Shown: positions 8,852 through 16,628 of the stretch, piece by piece
How positions within the stretch are numbered: position 1 is the stretch's first letter
Layout of the letters: each line of letters begins with the position of its first letter
From: JBBATK01 sp044228685
GTDB lineage: Bacteria; Bacteroidota; Ignavibacteria; Kapaibacteriales; NICIL-2
Direction: 5' to 3'
DNA: 64,000 nt
Assembly (NCBI GenBank): GCA_044228685.1
Contig: JBGAUL010000001.1
Span: forward strand, 284,059 to 348,058
Notes under the pieces: model-generated
Database searches by the model: none
What the model was told of the DNA's origin: nothing
The model's input: only the letters and a program-made list of their open reading frames with translations
Position numbers and translations under genes: made by a program

Positions 8852-9179
8852 GCACCGGTCGTTCGCACCGGTCGTTCGCGCCGGTCGTTCGCGTGTGCGG
8901 GAGGCTGGCGCCTCCCCTACAATTGTACATGATTGGTGTTGCGGCATGCCGCAACTGCATGTCGGTCAACCGTAGGGGTAGGGGAAGCGCCAGCTTTCCA
9001 CGGGCAACGAACGTTGGTGTGGCGCATAGGTTGAGCGATGTGTAATGTGAACGTGAATTGTTTGCCGACGTCGTGCGTCGCCGTTGTGCATACCGGTCGT
9101 TCGCGCCGGTCGTTCGCGTGTGCGGGAGGCTGGCGCTTCCCCTTCAATTGCATGTGATTGGTGTTGCGGCATGCCGCAA
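8852..9179. repeat. Mosaic of GC-rich extragenic repeats between nuoC and a methyltransferase gene
   Basis: This non-coding interval (8728-9261) is built from related modules. Three tandem 13-bp units (gc-a/g-ccggtcgttc) occupy 8852-8890. An 88-bp segment at 8867-8954 recurs at 9092-9179 with 83 of 88 bases identical. An inverted, shorter relative lies at 8971-9011. Each long copy contains a hairpin centred on GGGAGGC-TGGC-GCCTCCC (a variant in the second copy) and ends in a perfect 16-bp palindrome TTGCGGCATGCCGCAA (8939-8954 and 9164-9179). The pattern resembles REP/BIME or a MITE family. Several overlapping open frames here on both strands are rich in Arg, Ala and Cys and are judged non-coding. 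Confidence 0.85.
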
Positions 9180-9185
9180 TAACAG

Positions 9186-9216
9186 AAAAGGCATCCACGA
9201 ATGTAGATGCCTTTTT
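9186..9216. terminator. Bidirectional intrinsic terminator
   Basis: A perfect 10-bp stem, AAAAGGCATC (9186-9195) and GATGCCTTTT (9206-9215), encloses a 10-base loop with T-runs on either strand. It sits between the convergent nuoC and methyltransferase genes and can serve both. Confidence 0.85.
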
Positions 9217-9261
9217 GTTGAAGATTAGTTCAGTTGTCAGATTCGATTTTTTGCGCGACTC

Positions 9262-10362
9262 TTACTGCACGCTCTTCTTGAGCGTCACGCAAACTCCGAA
9301 TGCTTGAGTTGGGTTTGTGAGTTGCAGATCGAACTTGCCATTAGCGGCGTCGATTGGACGTCCGCCGATGAATTCGAGATCGGCCATTTCAAACAGAGGT
9401 GGTTGCATGAGACGGGTTATGACCGACTGCATGTTGTAGTAGCGTTGGAGGAATTGGTGCGGACGAATTCCAGTGTCTTCGTGCAGCCAGATGTGATCGT
9501 ATGGTGTCGTGATAATCACCAAACCACCGGGCTTGAGGATACGATGACATTCTTGCAGCGCTTGGATATCGCCACCATTGGGGATGTGTTCGATCATGGA
9601 GATCAGTAGGATCTGATCGAAGCTGGCATCCGGAAAAGTTGTGTGACGAATGTCTTGGAGCTGAACAGAGTATGGATGCTCGAGTTCTGCTGCCTGACGT
9701 TGTTGTACTTCAACGAATGTCTCGTCGATGTCGATGGAGACGACGTCAAGACCTCGCGTTGCGAGATATTTCGGAACGAAGGTGTAGAGTGAACCAACGT
9801 CGAGGGTTTTGAGACCCGGTTCGTAGCGAGCTTGAGCAAGCGACCACGCGTATTCAAAGCGACGTCCCCAGGGGAATGAGCCGTAATCATCGACATCCAA
9901 GTTCAGCATTGGCGGCAACTCGGTGCGACGATGGAAAAGTTCTTCCCAAGGAGTTGGACTTTGTGAAAAGGTCAGATCATAGAATCGCTGTGCCGGTGCG
10001 CGATCCAAGGCTGTGCCACGCAATGCGGGCAATGCCTCTTGCATAATGCGTTCAATGAGTTCGTCAGCGAAGACGCGGTCTTCGTTTACAATCACCGTCG
10101 TTGTATTCGCGACAGGTTCAGGACTCAATGCAAAGCTTCTTCCTAAGGGAATATCTGTGCAGATATCCATCTCAGGATAGGGAAGCGGCGCCGGAATATC
10201 ATTATTCCAATAGCGCGGCAACTCAAAGCTCCCGTCATGTAAGATGCTCCACTGTATGTCACAGTGAAACTTGAAAAAGTGGGCGATGCGCGCCAGTTGC
10301 TGAGCACGACTCGGATCACCGCTTCGTAGTAATGCGGAATGAATAAGACCTGTTGTTGACAT
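9262..10362 (-). CDS. Class I SAM-dependent methyltransferase
   Basis: 366-residue protein. The C-terminal two thirds is a Rossmann-like methyltransferase: motif I LKTLDVGSLYTFVP (an unusual variant lacking the usual GxGxG), motif II with DVVSIDID, and the later segments FDQILLISMIEHIPNGGD and LKPGGLVIITTP, typical of Methyltransf_11/UbiE-like enzymes. The N-terminal ~130 residues are unrelated to the methyltransferase core and may bind the substrate. Context suggests modification of a glycan or lipid: the next gene upstream on the same strand encodes a GT-C-like membrane protein. The substrate is not determinable. Confidence 0.8.
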   Translation of the reverse strand: MSTTGLIHSALLRSGDPSRAQQLARIAHFFKFHCDIQWSILHDGSFELPRYWNNDIPAPLPYPEMDICTDIPLGRSFALSPEPVANTTTVIVNEDRVFADELIERIMQEALPALRGTALDRAPAQRFYDLTFSQSPTPWEELFHRRTELPPMLNLDVDDYGSFPWGRRFEYAWSLAQARYEPGLKTLDVGSLYTFVPKYLATRGLDVVSIDIDETFVEVQQRQAAELEHPYSVQLQDIRHTTFPDASFDQILLISMIEHIPNGGDIQALQECHRILKPGGLVIITTPYDHIWLHEDTGIRPHQFLQRYYNMQSVITRLMQPPLFEMADLEFIGGRPIDAANGKFDLQLTNPTQAFGVCVTLKKSVQ

Positions 10363-10450
10363 AACGATTCCTTCGTGTTGGAGCTTCCTGCTTCAATGTC
10401 TTGGAATATTAACAACTACTGTGCCGAAAATGAAAATGACCATCCTTCAT

Positions 10451-10470
10451 CAGAAAAAGGGCTTTTTCAG
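10451..10470 (-). terminator. Possible intrinsic terminator
   Basis: A short A/T-rich stem (GAAAAA...TTTTTC around a GGGC loop) lies downstream of the membrane-protein gene that ends at 10561. The stem is short, so termination here is tentative. Confidence 0.4.
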
Positions 10471-10560
10471 CGTGATAATAGAGTATTCTAAAGGAAGAGG
10501 AAGTAATGAGCTGTGGTTCTTGAGCCTAATTGGCGAGCGCAGTCTCGCGCAACAATGACA

Positions 10561-12189
10561 TTACTTTGATGCACCGGTGCCATACCAGCGTTGCAGATGT
10601 TCTTCGAGCTTTGGACGAATGAGGTTGTCGTCGTTGCGAATGGCCACACCAAAACAAAAGGCACCTTTGTAGTAACTGTACTCAGTGAGGAAGACGCTGT
10701 CGCGCATAAGCTCAGCCCGCAACCAAGTGTAATCGCTATGCGGCATCCAAATCACTTGAGGTTTTTGCGACAGAATGTGTGCACTGTTAAAACCTTTGTG
10801 AGCCATTTCTCGATCATGCAATCCTACCATATCAACGACGCGCATTTGCGGATGGAAAGCAGCGAGGTATCCGTATTCGGAGCAAGCAAGTGTGTGAATT
10901 GATGGCACTTCATTGCACAAGCTATCGATAGCCAAAGTTGCCTGCCAGGCGTCGCAGCCATTGACCGTGTGATTGGCAACACAATTTGCCGGAGTTGGAT
11001 CTGCTTGCACATCGCGCAATTCCGGTGCTGCAATGACGCGTTCAAAAAAGCTTTGAGTGCTTTGAGGGAAAGCGAAGAGATAGAGGAAAGCAAGCACAAG
11101 CGGCATCCCGCGAACCAGGCTCTTGCGAAGTTCTTCTTGGTTGAGGTCAGCATGACGAAGGGCAAAGAGCGAAGAAATGAGGACGAGTGGAATGAAGGGC
11201 ATATAGAAGCGTAGATGTTCTCCCATGATTTGAACAACTCCTATTAACCACAGTAGTGCAAAGAGCAGTGGCAAAACGTAACAGGCAACGATTGCCAGCG
11301 AAGTCCCGCGAATGCTGAGCAAGGTCACTACGATCAACGGGGAAAGCATCAGCATAAAGCTCAGAGTCGCAGACAAAGTGTTCATGTGCAGGATGCCAAT
11401 GAAACCTTTGTAGAATCCTTGTTGCTTGACGTAAAAAGTGTTCGGCAAGACATCGCCAAATACACTATGGGCCGCGAAGGCACTTGAGCCCAGCAGTACA
11501 ACGAGCGTTACAAAAAACACGAGTGAGTTTTTATTACGTTGCGAGGCTTGGAAAGCAACAAGCAATACGCTCGATCCGAGAACAACGATGGCCGCATCCG
11601 GACGAGTGGCAATGCACAGCCAACCCAGTACTGCACTTATGATAGCTGGTCCGCTTGAGATAGTGAATCGCTGCAACGAAAACAGAAAAGCCACATTGCA
11701 ACTGAGTGAGAGCATAGTGTCCATGCCGTTGACGGCATTGATGCGGAATGCATCGTGCAACACAATCGGTGCGAGCATGCCCATCGCAAATAATGGATGC
11801 TCAAGCTTGGTTGTTCGTGTGAGCTGACGAATCAATTGCCACATGAGCAGCAATGCAATCAACGCAAACATGAATGAGGATCCAACCAGAATCTGTTGCG
11901 GAGCGGCGTTGGGAAAGAGAAAGCGTAGAGCTGTGATCCACAGAGTATAGGTTACACTCGTGCAGCCGAACTGCGAACCATCAACCACGTTCCACGCAAA
12001 AAGGCCATGATGGATGATATTGTCAGCATAGCGCACAAACATGTAGGCGTCGTCCACACCAAGCATGCGTTGCAGCGTAAGGTAGGGGACGGTCTTTATC
12101 AGAAGCAGCACAATGCCCAGACAAAACCCACCTCCGGCCACAAAGCCAAAAAGCTTCGACTCACGAAGTCTGCGATGGAGTTCTTGCAT
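10561..12189 (-). CDS. Polytopic membrane protein, GT-C glycosyltransferase-like
   Basis: 542-residue protein with about ten to twelve predicted membrane helices. The first extracytoplasmic loop has VDDAYMFVRYADNI followed by a ...GCTSVTYTLW segment. This matches the DDAY...R.A.N pattern and a Thr/Trp-containing continuation seen in GT-C enzymes such as AftB-like and ArnT-like glycosyltransferases, where the acidic pair is catalytic or binds metal. The C-terminal ~150 residues form an extracytoplasmic domain containing WQATLAIDSL and MRVVDMVGLHDREMAHKG, a pattern often seen in these proteins. Its neighbour is a methyltransferase. Donor (probably a polyprenyl-phosphate sugar) and acceptor are unknown. 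Confidence 0.72.
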   Translation of the reverse strand: MQELHRRLRESKLFGFVAGGGFCLGIVLLLIKTVPYLTLQRMLGVDDAYMFVRYADNIIHHGLFAWNVVDGSQFGCTSVTYTLWITALRFLFPNAAPQQILVGSSFMFALIALLLMWQLIRQLTRTTKLEHPLFAMGMLAPIVLHDAFRINAVNGMDTMLSLSCNVAFLFSLQRFTISSGPAIISAVLGWLCIATRPDAAIVVLGSSVLLVAFQASQRNKNSLVFFVTLVVLLGSSAFAAHSVFGDVLPNTFYVKQQGFYKGFIGILHMNTLSATLSFMLMLSPLIVVTLLSIRGTSLAIVACYVLPLLFALLWLIGVVQIMGEHLRFYMPFIPLVLISSLFALRHADLNQEELRKSLVRGMPLVLAFLYLFAFPQSTQSFFERVIAAPELRDVQADPTPANCVANHTVNGCDAWQATLAIDSLCNEVPSIHTLACSEYGYLAAFHPQMRVVDMVGLHDREMAHKGFNSAHILSQKPQVIWMPHSDYTWLRAELMRDSVFLTEYSYYKGAFCFGVAIRNDDNLIRPKLEEHLQRWYGTGASK

Positions 12190-12309
12190 GGATGTTGGTT
12201 GGTTTCCGATCTATTGCTCTGTAGCGTGTGCTAAACACCCAAGCACCCTTGAGTGTTTGGTTTGGATGAATCTTGATTGATTTTCACTGCTACGTTCTAT
12301 ACCTACGAA

Positions 12310-12353
12310 AATAAGCCCGACGCCTGGTATGCATACCAGAGATCGGGCTTATT
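12310..12353 (-). terminator. Strong compound stem-loop downstream of the chemoreceptor gene
   Basis: A perfect 11-bp outer stem, AATAAGCCCGA (12310-12320) with TCGGGCTTATT (12343-12353), encloses a perfect 16-bp palindrome CTGGTATGCATACCAG (12324-12339). It lies about 65 bp after the chemoreceptor stop on the minus strand and can fold as one long hairpin. No strong T-run follows, so its role as terminator or RNA-stability element is inferred from position. Confidence 0.65.
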
Positions 12354-12417
12354 AAGAAATGTGTTCAATGTGTAGTTAAGACTGCCTCTCAACGTATCGC
12401 GACGGTCAACAGCATTG

Positions 12418-14601
12418 TTATCGCATGTGCCGTGACGGAGTCGTATAGCTTTGTGAGCCGCTGCGTGAAACCAAGTGTCGATCTTCATCACGTTTGTGCT
12501 GAGGCATTGGTCGCGCAGCGGTGTCTTGTTCTGCAATAGTAAAACTCGACATCAGCTGATGCAGATTTTCAGTCAGACGATTTAAATCCTCGGCCGCTTG
12601 TGCGATTTGATCAATACCGGTTGATGATTCGCTGGTGACTGCGCTAATGGACTGAATGCTGCGACTAATGGTTTCGCTGGCACTGGATTGTTGTTCGCAG
12701 GCAACCGCGATATGACTCACCATGGAGCTTACGTTGTTCACGGCGTGAGAGATTTCGGTAAAGGATTGACCTGCGCGATCAGCAAGATTAATGCTCGTCG
12801 ATACTTCGCGCGTTCCTTCTTCCATGGCCACGACGGCGCTCGATGTATCGCGTTGGATTGAGCCTATCATATCGGAAATCTCGCGAGTGGCGGTGCTTGT
12901 GCGTTCAGCGAGTTTACGTACTTCATCAGCGACGACTGCAAAGCCGCGGCCTTGCTCGCCTGCGCGTGCAGCCTCAATGGCAGCATTAAGCGCGAGCAGA
13001 TTTGTCTGATCGGCAATGTCGTTGATTACCGATACGATTTCGCCAATCTGCTTGCTCGATCGACCAAGTGCCGAAACCGTTTCAGCAGAACTTTGAACGA
13101 CTGATGCCATGCGGCGCATACCATCAACGGTTTGTGAAACGACTTCTGCGCCTTGTTCTGCGGTTGAGCGAGCTGATTCAGCCATGTCGGCTGTGCTGCG
13201 CGCATTATCCGAATTCTCAATGATCGTCTTCGTCATTTCTTCAACAGCACTTGCAACGTCTGTCGTTTGCATACTTTGTTCGCGTGAGCCTGCAGCCATC
13301 TCTTCAGTTGAGGAAGAGATCTGTGCCGATGCGCTTGCGGTTGCATCTACGGCGCGCATGACGTTTTCGACGATCATGGTAAGACGCTGCATAGACTCGT
13401 TGAAACCGCGCATGAGTTGTCCGATTTCGTCATCACTTTGTACTTCAAGACGAACTGTAAGGTCACCTTCCGAGAATCGTTTCATTGCCGCAAGCATCGT
13501 TGACACAGCACTTGATAGATACTCACGCTGTGCTTCGTCGCGCTCGTGCGACTCCTGAACAGTTGTGATCATGGAATTGAAACCACTCTTCAGACGCCCG
13601 ATCTCGTCCTGACTATCCACGACTAATCGTGTACTAAGATCACCATGAGCAAATGAGTCCATGCCATCCAGCACAGAATTCACGGAATGACTCAAACGTT
13701 CGTTGTGTTCTTCGATGTGTCGATGTTGCTTGGCAATATTGTCTACCATTGAATTGAATGACTCACCCAGTACACCGAGTTCATCGCGTGAACGGATTGA
13801 GACGCGAGTTGAGAGATCACCACCCGAAAGAGCAGCGTTTGCGCGCATGAGCTTTTTGATTGGTCCCATAACAAGACGTGCAATCAAGAATCCAACGACA
13901 ATCACTGCCCCAACTAAATACAGCAGCATTGTCGCGATTTTGCGTGCACCGGCATCTGCTTCAGCACGCACCGGTGCAAGGGGCATCAGTACTTCGAATG
14001 CACCGTGCACTTCGCCTTCTTTCCAGTTTTCCATGCGAGTGCCGGTAGCGTCAAAACCTTTGTCGTTGCCCCAAAGCGCCATTGAGTTTGCCGGGTCGCC
14101 GTGACAGTTAAGACACTCCTTCGTAAGCTTAACCGGTCGGAAGTAGCGAAGCTTATCCGATGCAGTGTCGATTTCTACGTGCTCCGCCAGACCGCCACTT
14201 TCAAGTTTGTGAAGCACCGTGGCTTCGAGTAGATCGGGTTCGTTGTCAGGATTGCGCGGTTGGAATTTTGGGACTTTGATTTCCATGCCGAGTTCTTTGG
14301 CCTTGAGCTTTGCCACTTGCATGGCAGCAAACACCGGAACAGTGTAGAGAAGATCTTCCTTCTTGCTGATGTCGTGTCGGAACAGGTTCTTGTTGAATTG
14401 TGTTGCTGCGTACTCACGGGCTGATTCAGCTGAAAGCAAGAGAGCACGTGCATTTTCGATATATGCTTTTTGCTTTTGCTCACGGAACATTTGTTCTATG
14501 CTGTGATAGACGCCGTAGGTGGCACCGAGACAAATAACAACGAGGGGAAGGAGGATTTTTACTCGAAGACTAACGAGACTGCGCAAAAACGAGACGGACA
14601 T
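12418..14601 (-). CDS. Methyl-accepting chemotaxis protein with haem-c-type (DUF3365/Tll0287-like) sensor and three HAMP units
   Basis: 727-residue transmembrane chemoreceptor. The ATG at 14601 is chosen over a TTG at 14631 because it follows a GGAG sequence. Layout: membrane helix about 15-37; periplasmic sensor about 38-222; second helix about 223-247; HAMP about 241-293; two further HAMP-like units about 310-348 and 370-405 (each with GDLS/TxR...DEIG); signalling domain about 410-690 with the conserved hairpin tip DIADQTNLLALNAAIEAARA. The sensor contains CLNCH at 163-167, a haem-c attachment motif found in DUF3365/Tll0287-like domains, suggesting redox, NO or O2 sensing. No C-terminal CheR-binding pentapeptide is visible. 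No other chemotaxis gene occurs in the window. Confidence 0.92.
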   Translation of the reverse strand: MSVSFLRSLVSLRVKILLPLVVICLGATYGVYHSIEQMFREQKQKAYIENARALLLSAESAREYAATQFNKNLFRHDISKKEDLLYTVPVFAAMQVAKLKAKELGMEIKVPKFQPRNPDNEPDLLEATVLHKLESGGLAEHVEIDTASDKLRYFRPVKLTKECLNCHGDPANSMALWGNDKGFDATGTRMENWKEGEVHGAFEVLMPLAPVRAEADAGARKIATMLLYLVGAVIVVGFLIARLVMGPIKKLMRANAALSGGDLSTRVSIRSRDELGVLGESFNSMVDNIAKQHRHIEEHNERLSHSVNSVLDGMDSFAHGDLSTRLVVDSQDEIGRLKSGFNSMITTVQESHERDEAQREYLSSAVSTMLAAMKRFSEGDLTVRLEVQSDDEIGQLMRGFNESMQRLTMIVENVMRAVDATASASAQISSSTEEMAAGSREQSMQTTDVASAVEEMTKTIIENSDNARSTADMAESARSTAEQGAEVVSQTVDGMRRMASVVQSSAETVSALGRSSKQIGEIVSVINDIADQTNLLALNAAIEAARAGEQGRGFAVVADEVRKLAERTSTATREISDMIGSIQRDTSSAVVAMEEGTREVSTSINLADRAGQSFTEISHAVNNVSSMVSHIAVACEQQSSASETISRSIQSISAVTSESSTGIDQIAQAAEDLNRLTENLHQLMSSFTIAEQDTAARPMPQHKRDEDRHLVSRSGSQSYTTPSRHMR

Positions 14602-15157
14602 GGAGGTGCTCCGATTAAGATGGATAGTCAAAAAAGACTATGTCACCAAAGCGTAGATTCAAAGCAGCGACTGGCATCTTAAGTCTACAGAGTTGTCATT
14701 ACTCTATTCAACAGCTTTCACGAAACGTGCAGACATGCACAGCCACAACAATGGCTTTGTCTGAAAGCGAAGGCGCAACTGCAATGCCCGTTCGTCACGA
14801 TCCATCGTGAAGTACGGAGCGAGCACCATGGTTTCTCACGTCGGCAGGACGCGAAAAACAGTTGCGGCAGATGAAAAAGAGCAGTTCAGGAAGTACGTAC
14901 TACGAGGTCAAGCAAGGTTTCAAAACGATTGAAGCAAAGCTGTTTATCCCCGAAAAAAGGGAAGAACTGTGATTCAGAGGCTCCGAATTGTGACCAAATA
15001 CCTACAAATCCTGAATAATGACAACTAGTGTGATCATTGTCATTGTAGAGTATCGGACACTATTGTCGCTTATTAAGCGCTCAGATTCAAATGTTAATAA
15101 TTTTTGCTGAGCTCGAAAGTCGGCAATTCGGAGACCACCGTCAGCCGATCTGCCCGT
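14602..15157 (-). other. 556-bp gene-free leader with nested stem-loop upstream of the chemoreceptor
   Basis: This stretch lies between the LuxR-type gene and the chemoreceptor start and has no convincing ORF. At 14788-14817 it contains a symmetric hairpin: CCGT/ACGG outer pairs, 3-base internal loops, and an inner TCACGAT-CC-ATCGTGA stem. Smaller hairpins (AGCCA...TGGCT and GTGCA...TGCAC) lie nearer the gene. It may be a structured 5' leader. The conserved core of the GEMM cyclic-di-GMP riboswitch, common upstream of chemoreceptors, was looked for and not found. Confidence 0.4.
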
Positions 15158-15724
15158 TTAGCGCTCTATGGTAAGCACTTCGTTTTCGAGTGGACGTTTG
15201 AAGTGTTGCGGACAATTAAGCTGATTGAAGCAAATGGCTGAACAAGATCCAACGATCGAATCTTGGAAGAATCGTGTAAGGCACACATCCTTGCGAAGCA
15301 GAAGTTTGGAGCGGATGTTCCGACGGTGTGAATCGACCGTGCGCTCTGAGCAGTAGAGAGTGAGTGCTACTTGTCGGGTTGAGAAACCAAGACGAAGAAG
15401 CGCCGCAATGCGGATTTCTGAAGAAGAAAGTGTCGGGAATTTGCCGCGAAGACGATTGATGTCCTCGCTAAGCTGTATGTCGAGCGAGCGAGTGCGCTCC
15501 ACGCGTTCAAGCGAACCAAAATTCTGAAGACTCAGGTTGATAATATCAAACAAAGACCGGGCGTCAGCAAATTGACCTTGATCGCAATGTCCCAACGCTG
15601 TAGAAATCATCCCTTTCAATTCAACGATCAGAGATGTACTTACCGCAAGTCGCTGCAAAGCGACATCGATTGACTCGTGGCCACTCTTTTTACTTGTTAC
15701 GTTTTCGTCACTTTCGACTGCCAT
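15158..15724 (-). CDS. LuxR-type helix-turn-helix regulator without a receiver domain
   Basis: 188-residue protein. The C-terminal ~65 residues form a LuxR/GerE helix-turn-helix: SSSEIRIAALLRLGFSTRQVA, then the recognition helix CSERTVDSHRRNIRSKLLL. The N-terminal 110 residues are helical and contain no phosphoacceptor receiver or PAS signature. The layout (helical N-terminus, then FPTLSSSEIRIAALLRLG) resembles the C-terminal half of the larger PAS regulator at 34454, so both probably belong to one lineage-specific regulator family. It is divergent from two small genes starting at 15841, which may be its targets. Confidence 0.78.
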   Translation of the reverse strand: MAVESDENVTSKKSGHESIDVALQRLAVSTSLIVELKGMISTALGHCDQGQFADARSLFDIINLSLQNFGSLERVERTRSLDIQLSEDINRLRGKFPTLSSSEIRIAALLRLGFSTRQVALTLYCSERTVDSHRRNIRSKLLLRKDVCLTRFFQDSIVGSCSAICFNQLNCPQHFKRPLENEVLTIER

Positions 15725-15840
15725 TTCACCGTCACTATTGGTTGATACTCAACTATCCGTCTCACGCGCCGCTGTCAGCTGGCCGACCGTCTATATTAGG
15801 ATACAAAAATCAAAACAAGAAGCTTGCCCGAGGTGTACCT

Positions 15841-16065
15841 ATGTGTACTGAATTTAATACTCGTGTATGCCTAATGTTAATGGAATGCGCTTTAAAAAGA
15901 ATAGAACTGCCGATATTTACGCTAACAACGAACGAGGATGTGAGGGCACGCATCAACTTGAGATTGACTGAATTGCGGTCCCACCCATCCGTGTACTCAA
16001 ACGAGCTAGAAGCAACAAGGCGTAGCGCAAAAAGCGCTTCGGACTACCGTTATGATAAGACGTAG
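15841..16065 (+). CDS. Small protein of unknown function (74 aa)
   Basis: A 74-codon ORF starting at the ATG at 15841, with a GAGGTG ribosome-binding site about 6 bp upstream. An upstream extension to 15634 is rejected because it overlaps the divergent regulator gene. The product is basic with no recognisable domain or membrane segment. It is followed 33 bp later by another small gene on the same strand, so the two may form an operon. Real gene status is probable but not certain. Confidence 0.5.
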   Translation: MCTEFNTRVCLMLMECALKRIELPIFTLTTNEDVRARINLRLTELRSHPSVYSNELEATRRSAKSASDYRYDKT

Positions 16066-16098
16066 TCCCGAGATATTTATTCACAGAAAGGGCACAAT

Positions 16099-16518
16099 AT
16101 GAACACTTCGCAGAGCGATGCAGAGCCTCCGGGGGAGGGCAATAATCAGTACAATGGAGTTAGTGGCACAACAAGTAAAATCGCCAACGACAATCGTGAA
16201 AGTGAGTTGCGAAGCCTGATAGTCCAAGAAATAGAGAGCATACGTGCTAATCAAGCACTGGCAGATCAACTGCACAACAGACTGGTATTACAATGGCTAG
16301 ATACTCATACCATCCTTCAATCTCTAGCCTATGCGCACAGTTCGCAAAATCCCGAAGAATTTTTCGAAGCGGCCAAGCGGTTCTTCCAACTACCGCAGTC
16401 CTTTGAAGATGAAGTTCAAACATCATTTATCAAACTTCAAGATCTTGGTCAAGACACCACACTTCGATGTTTGAACGTGTGTTTGTCACTTCATTCGTCC
16501 AAAGTCCTGAGCGAGTAA
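16099..16518 (+). CDS. Hypothetical soluble protein (139 aa)
   Basis: 139-residue ORF with an AAAGGG-type ribosome-binding site upstream of the ATG at 16099. The first ~30 residues are polar and low-complexity (Gly/Asn/Ser). The rest is amphipathic and helical, with no membrane segment or known motif. It is the second gene of a presumed pair with the 74-residue ORF and ends convergently with the beta-helix protein gene. Function unknown. Confidence 0.6.
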   Translation: MNTSQSDAEPPGEGNNQYNGVSGTTSKIANDNRESELRSLIVQEIESIRANQALADQLHNRLVLQWLDTHTILQSLAYAHSSQNPEEFFEAAKRFFQLPQSFEDEVQTSFIKLQDLGQDTTLRCLNVCLSLHSSKVLSE

Positions 16519-16628
16519 GGGTTGTAACGATACGCGCACAATTCACTCACACAGTTTCGCAAGGTCATCAAGCAGTGTACGTAACGAACTGCGGGTGAAT
16601 GCTTCTCCAATCATTGCGGTACTCTCAC

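Noticed and set aside
8741..9198. Several overlapping ORFs (60-93 codons) on both strands
   Set aside because: They are by-products of the GC-rich repeat mosaic: translations are Arg/Ala/Cys-rich, mutually overlapping, and repeat with the 88-bp units.
14602..15157. Possible GEMM (cyclic-di-GMP-I) riboswitch before the chemoreceptor
   Set aside because: The conserved GEMM core and tetraloop-receptor pattern could not be found on either strand.
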